From positions 7,130,001 to 7,194,000 of the forward strand of contig JAULSU010000001.1 of NCBI GenBank assembly GCA_030512335.1: 64,000 nt of DNA, given 5' to 3'. Position 1 is the stretch's first letter, and every line of letters starts with the position of its first letter. The notes under the pieces were generated by a model, which was given only the letters and a program-made list of their open reading frames with translations, ran no database searches and had not been told where the DNA came from. The stretch comes from Immersiella caudata (taxonomy: Eukaryota; Ascomycota; Sordariomycetes; Sordariales; Lasiosphaeriaceae). A program made the position numbers and the translations under genes. Positions 60,139-64,000 of the stretch are shown here, piece after piece.

Positions 60139-62633
60139 TGATCGAGCTTGGTGGTTATGACTTTGGCTTATGGTGGGTTGCTTGGGAATTCAAGAGAGCA
60201 AGAGAGATTGTTCATGGGAAGCAAGCACAGCAGATGGAGACATTGCATCATAGTGAGCGCAAGGTTTGAGCGGTCTGGCTGGGAACTATAATATCTATTC
60301 GTTCCTCGGGCGATGGCTTGCCAAATGACAGACACTGGAATACAGAAAGGAAGAATGAGCTGCGGATATTCGAAGGGATTCTGCACTGAATAGCAGAAAA
60401 CGAACTGAGATTCTAAGATGGCTGATTTGGCGGTCGGTGGTGGTAGATGCTGCTGCTTGGGCCAATGGAGGCTCGCGGAGGTATTCGCGCAGGCAGAGAG
60501 AAAGACGACGGTTCCTTATCGTTAGTTGGGCAAGCATTGGAGGGCGGGAAGGTAAAATTTTACGAAAGTTCTGAAACTATTCTACTCTCTCATTGCTGTG
60601 TATATCGGTGTGCGTTTGTTTGGTCTATGGACAATGGAGCGACTTTCTCGAGGCATTGCTGGCTAGTCAACGGCTCAGAGGGATTCTGCTCAACTGGATC
60701 CTGGAGGTTGGGCGAGAACGTTAGGGTTTTTGGGCTTCTGTAGGCAAGAGTTACCGTTATGCATCGATAATGAAGCTATCTTGAGTTGCACCTAGGGCTT
60801 CCGCAAGAGTTTTTCGAGATCTTGCTGGGCTTCATCATGAGAATGAGAGCGCAGCACCCTGCCGCCAATTCAGCATAACCTCCCCCTTGATATTGGTCAA
60901 CGTGTAACTCGCGTGCTGACACCGAAACGGGAGCCGGTAATTCAATCGTACAATATACAGCAATCATCATCTCGTTGCATCTCGAGAGCAAACTGTGCAC
61001 GGTGAAGGTGTCCCCGGATGGACTGTGCGATACCCCACCATCTTCGTGACGTGGGACCCCTGCTGGCTTGATCGGGGGCGGCGCCAAGGAGGCGTTGAGC
61101 TAATCGCGACCCCTGCTCGTGGATCTTATCACTTGGCCCCGCCGCGAACTGGGTGACGCCTTGTAAGCTGCCGTTGATGCCATCTGTAAATTAAACGTCG
61201 CACACTGGGAAACGGCTTAATCTATATCGTCCTCCCCATCCCCCGAGAATGGTAGGTAGGTTGCAAAATGTCAGCAAGATTTCTGTGGCCTGCAAGGGCA
61301 GGTCTCACCGCGTCGCTAGTCGGGGGCGGGGGATAGCTCGGAGTGTCGGTAACGTTCTGATGGCCGGCCATGATGCCACCCTGCATGCTGGCTGCGACTG
61401 GCTGTTCCGGTACAATCAGTGTGCCCCGATGATGGTAACGGGAAGTAAGGTGCAGTAGTCGCCTCTGTGCTGTGCGTGGCTTTTGTTCGCGTCATCAGAG
61501 ACGTTTGCTCGCTGCGCCCTTGCAGTGGGCTTGCTGTACGGTGACAAGATTGAAATCTCGCAAATTCCCTCAGCCCACGATGGCGTGGGGTTGGCTCCCA
61601 TATCGGACCACAGATTCCTTCCTTTCCAGCCTCCTCTGATCTTTTGGGTCAAAGGGTTCCCGTCCCGCTTCTCCGTGCCTGGGTGGCCGGAGATGGTGCT
61701 GGTCTTTGGCTAGGTACCAGCTCACCACCAGCGTAGCATGCGCCTAGCCTCGCATCGAAGGGAAGGTACGGAAGCTTAGCAAGCTTGACGAAGCCAAGGT
61801 GCTACGCTGAGGAACGAATGCAGGAAGATGGTCTAGGTCTAGATATCCCGCTCTTGCGTCTGCGCGATCAGGCCAAAGCGTCCCAAGATCCCAGTGCAAA
61901 TGCAAGGTCAGTTAGAAGATAGTAGCACAAGCTACGTTGAGGGGACTTGGTGGACTTTGTGAGTGCGCGCCCAATGCCGCCAAGCTGGTTCTGATTGTAT
62001 CTGGCTGCGACTTCCGGCTCAAAGTCAACTCCCGGCGTTCCCTTCCTGGTTCCTTGATTCCTCTTTTATGCCCCAGGCTTCCCGCTTCCCAGTCATTGGG
62101 AGTGATCTTCTTTTATTTTCGGATTTCGATGCAAAAGCCGAGCTCGTTCTGAAAGATATCGCAGAGTCGAGCAACACACTCGCTATCGGCCTGCCCTCCC
62201 TCGTGAGCGATACCCTCATCCAACTCGCGATCGCTGCCCGCCTTGCCCGATTTGCTCTTAGAAAGCCGGATTCAGTGTCCAGGACCAAGTCAAGGCTTAT
62301 CGCCAGCTTGAAGCGTCTCCCACCGCCCTCGAAAAGCTCAGCCCGGGTTCCCACGATCGTTCGAGCTGCATTAAATCTCAACCCGACAGTTGAGACCTGC
62401 AGCTACATGGTCATCGTCGCAAACCCGAACGGACGGCTCTAACTCCCAACGCTTCTTGACGTACCTCCTGCATCGACGCGCGCCGACACGCCCCGCATCG
62501 GAACGGAGATGTTTCGCAAAAACCACATCTCTCAAATCAGTACTCCAAGATAACCTCGCACCAGCCCCCAGCACCTCTCAAGACGACCGGAGCTCAAGCT
62601 TCTGCTCCCGGATGACGACTAAGGTGTAGATGC
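60139..62633. other. 2.5-kb intergenic region
   Basis: No gene supported. A single TTAGGGTTTT occurs at 60721. The 160-codon open frame at 61963-62442 probably belongs to the FLC-like gene's leader and has no domain. Confidence 0.5.
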
Positions 62634-64000
62634 ATGTTCGTCGTCATGGCGTTCTGCAAACGGCTCGCCGGCGTTCTCGCCTTTCTGTTCATCATGTCAA
62701 CTGCAGTGCACGCCAAGACCGAGTACACATACGGCACCGATGCACATGGAGTTACGCGACCGTTGGCCTACGACAGGGTCCCAGCTCTGTATACCGGCGA
62801 CTTTGGAGATTGCCTGGGCGGGCAAAGTCTCTTCAACATCACCAAGTTTGACGCTGGATATTATGCGGATAACCTCACCATCGTCTTCCATCTGGACGGG
62901 GCGAGCAACATAAAGAACGAGTCCCTAATGATGCACATTTCAGTTGACGCATATGGATCGGGGAGGTTCGAGATGACCTTTGATCCATGTTACCTCAACT
63001 TATACAGTCTTTGTCCCCTGAATGCGAGTGTTCCTATTACTGGGTGGGCAGTACTCCCAGTCGGCCCCGAACAGATCGGCGGTATTCCCCCCATGGCGTT
63101 CGCGATACCGGACTTCGAAGGCACCGCTAGGTTGCGAATATTTGCAAACTCCAGTGAGACAGAGATTGGGTGCTTCCAAGCTGGAATGCGGAATGGCAAC
63201 ACATTCTCCCACCCTGAAATTGTTGCCCCAGTACTTGGGGGGGTTACTTTGGTGGCCACAATAGCTTCATTCGCGACTGCAGCGTACGGAATCAGCGTGG
63301 TTCACATGAGGATGCATTACGCCCATTCTCTCTCAGTTCTCGTACTGCTCGAGACACTTCAATCCATCTTCTTCACTGGCGCCCTCACGGTAAACTGGTA
63401 TGTGTTTCTAGCTATCCTCACCGAGCGGCGGAAAACGCTCCGTGCTATTTGCATAGAGCTAACAAGAGATCAGGCCGTCAGTTTGCGTGGCATGGTGGAG
63501 CAACTTTGCTTGGGCCTCTGGCATGATTTACGTCCCGGCCATGGTTCGGTCTGTCAACTCATTCGCCGGCGTAGCAGGTAATGCCAGTCAAGTTGGCGGT
63601 GCAGGTTCTGTGGTCCTCAATACTGGCGGCGGCTTGCTCACCCAGATCTACGGTCGTTCCCTGTCTCTCGTCGGGCACTCCCCCGAGGCTACTCAAACCA
63701 CAAAGTCTATCACGAGAAGGGCACCCTACAACGCCAGCAATCCGTTCGACTACACATGGGCAGGGAGCCCAATGATGCCGGGAATGCCTCTACCCGGAAC
63801 TCGCATGGGTCTTCCGGGGACATTGGCCGGCGTTAACATCCCTGCTAAGGATGCATTTATCGTCTCCCTCATCTGGATCATGAGCGCCATCGTCCTCACT
63901 GCAGTCTCGGTCCCTACCTTCAAACTCCTACTTGAGCTCCTTGCTCGCACGAGCCGGATAAAGAAAAGCCGGTTGTCGTACTTCCGGAGCCACTGGATCG
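62634..64000 (+). CDS. FLC/TRP-like membrane protein with ML-like domain, 5' part
   Basis: Exons 62634-63397 and 63474 to beyond 64000; the right edge cuts the gene. A signal peptide (LAGVLAFLFIMSTAVHA) precedes an ML-like lumenal domain (about 30-185) with four cysteines (C60, C119, C127, C180), several N-glycosylation sequons and the family motif CPLNAS. TM1 is LGGVTLVATIASFATAAYGISV (about 201-222). Intron 1 (76 nt, GTATGT...GATCAG) joins LTVNW to PSVCVAWWSNFAWASGM, which is typical of fungal FLC proteins. A further helix (FIVSLIWIMSAIVLTAVSV) ends the visible part. FLC1-3 in yeast are ER/vacuolar-membrane proteins linked to FAD transport, calcium and cell-wall homeostasis. ATGs at 62646 and 62694 are alternative starts; the first gives the most complete signal peptide. 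Confidence 0.93.

Noticed and set aside
1..64000. CRISPR array, intact transposon or biosynthetic gene cluster
   Set aside because: None seen: no regularly spaced repeats outside the mucin-like coding repeats, no transposase or reverse transcriptase motifs, and no polyketide or peptide synthetase signatures.

Overview
The window is nuclear DNA of a filamentous ascomycete (Pezizomycotina, probably a sordariomycete). Introns are short, mostly about 50-75 nt, with GTRNGT donors, CTAAC/CTGAC branch points and YAG acceptors. The proteins are characteristic of these fungi: a PalI pH-signalling protein, an ATP sulfurylase with a regulatory APS-kinase-like tail, a flavin-carrier/TRP membrane protein, a NACHT-ankyrin STAND gene and an intron-bearing tRNA-Phe. 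All spliced models below were assembled by hand. Exon phases were checked, and the coding length of each complete model divides by three.

Layout. 0-1.4 kb: 5' part of a divergent septin, minus strand, cut by the window edge. 4.5-8.0 kb: a decayed NACHT-ankyrin NLR-like gene, followed by tRNA-Phe(GAA). 9.3-16.7 kb: one very large secreted, mucin-like, repeat-built glycoprotein gene (2408 aa). 19-23 kb: an EI24/RRT8-like membrane protein and a Gdt1-type cation transporter, both minus strand. 24.5-27 kb: a TRF/Tbf1-like Myb-telobox protein with telomere-like motifs in its own upstream region. 27-33 kb: a small uncertain gene, coatomer gamma (SEC21) and an ethanolamine/choline phosphotransferase. 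34-35.5 kb: an AP-1-like bZIP factor. 35.5-39.8 kb: about 4.3 kb without a supportable gene. 39.8-41.8 kb: a protein I do not recognise. 43.4-45.6 kb: PalI. 48-49 kb: an NAD-dependent epimerase-like enzyme. 50-52 kb: an ABC1/UbiB mitochondrial kinase-like protein. 53.8-56 kb: ATP sulfurylase. 57.3-60.1 kb: an RD/RE-rich protein of unknown function. 62.6 kb to the right end: an FLC-type membrane protein, truncated by the window edge.

Most genes are unrelated single-copy housekeeping functions on mixed strands. I see no biosynthetic cluster, no intact transposon and no CRISPR-like array. Several products share compartments (ER/Golgi: Gdt1, coatomer gamma, CDP-alcohol phosphotransferase; cell surface: mucin-like protein, PalI, FLC), but nothing in the sequence shows that they act together. 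The least ordinary parts are the mucin-like repeat protein, the telobox motifs upstream of a telobox-binding-type gene, and the NLR relic whose breaks do not look like RIP.
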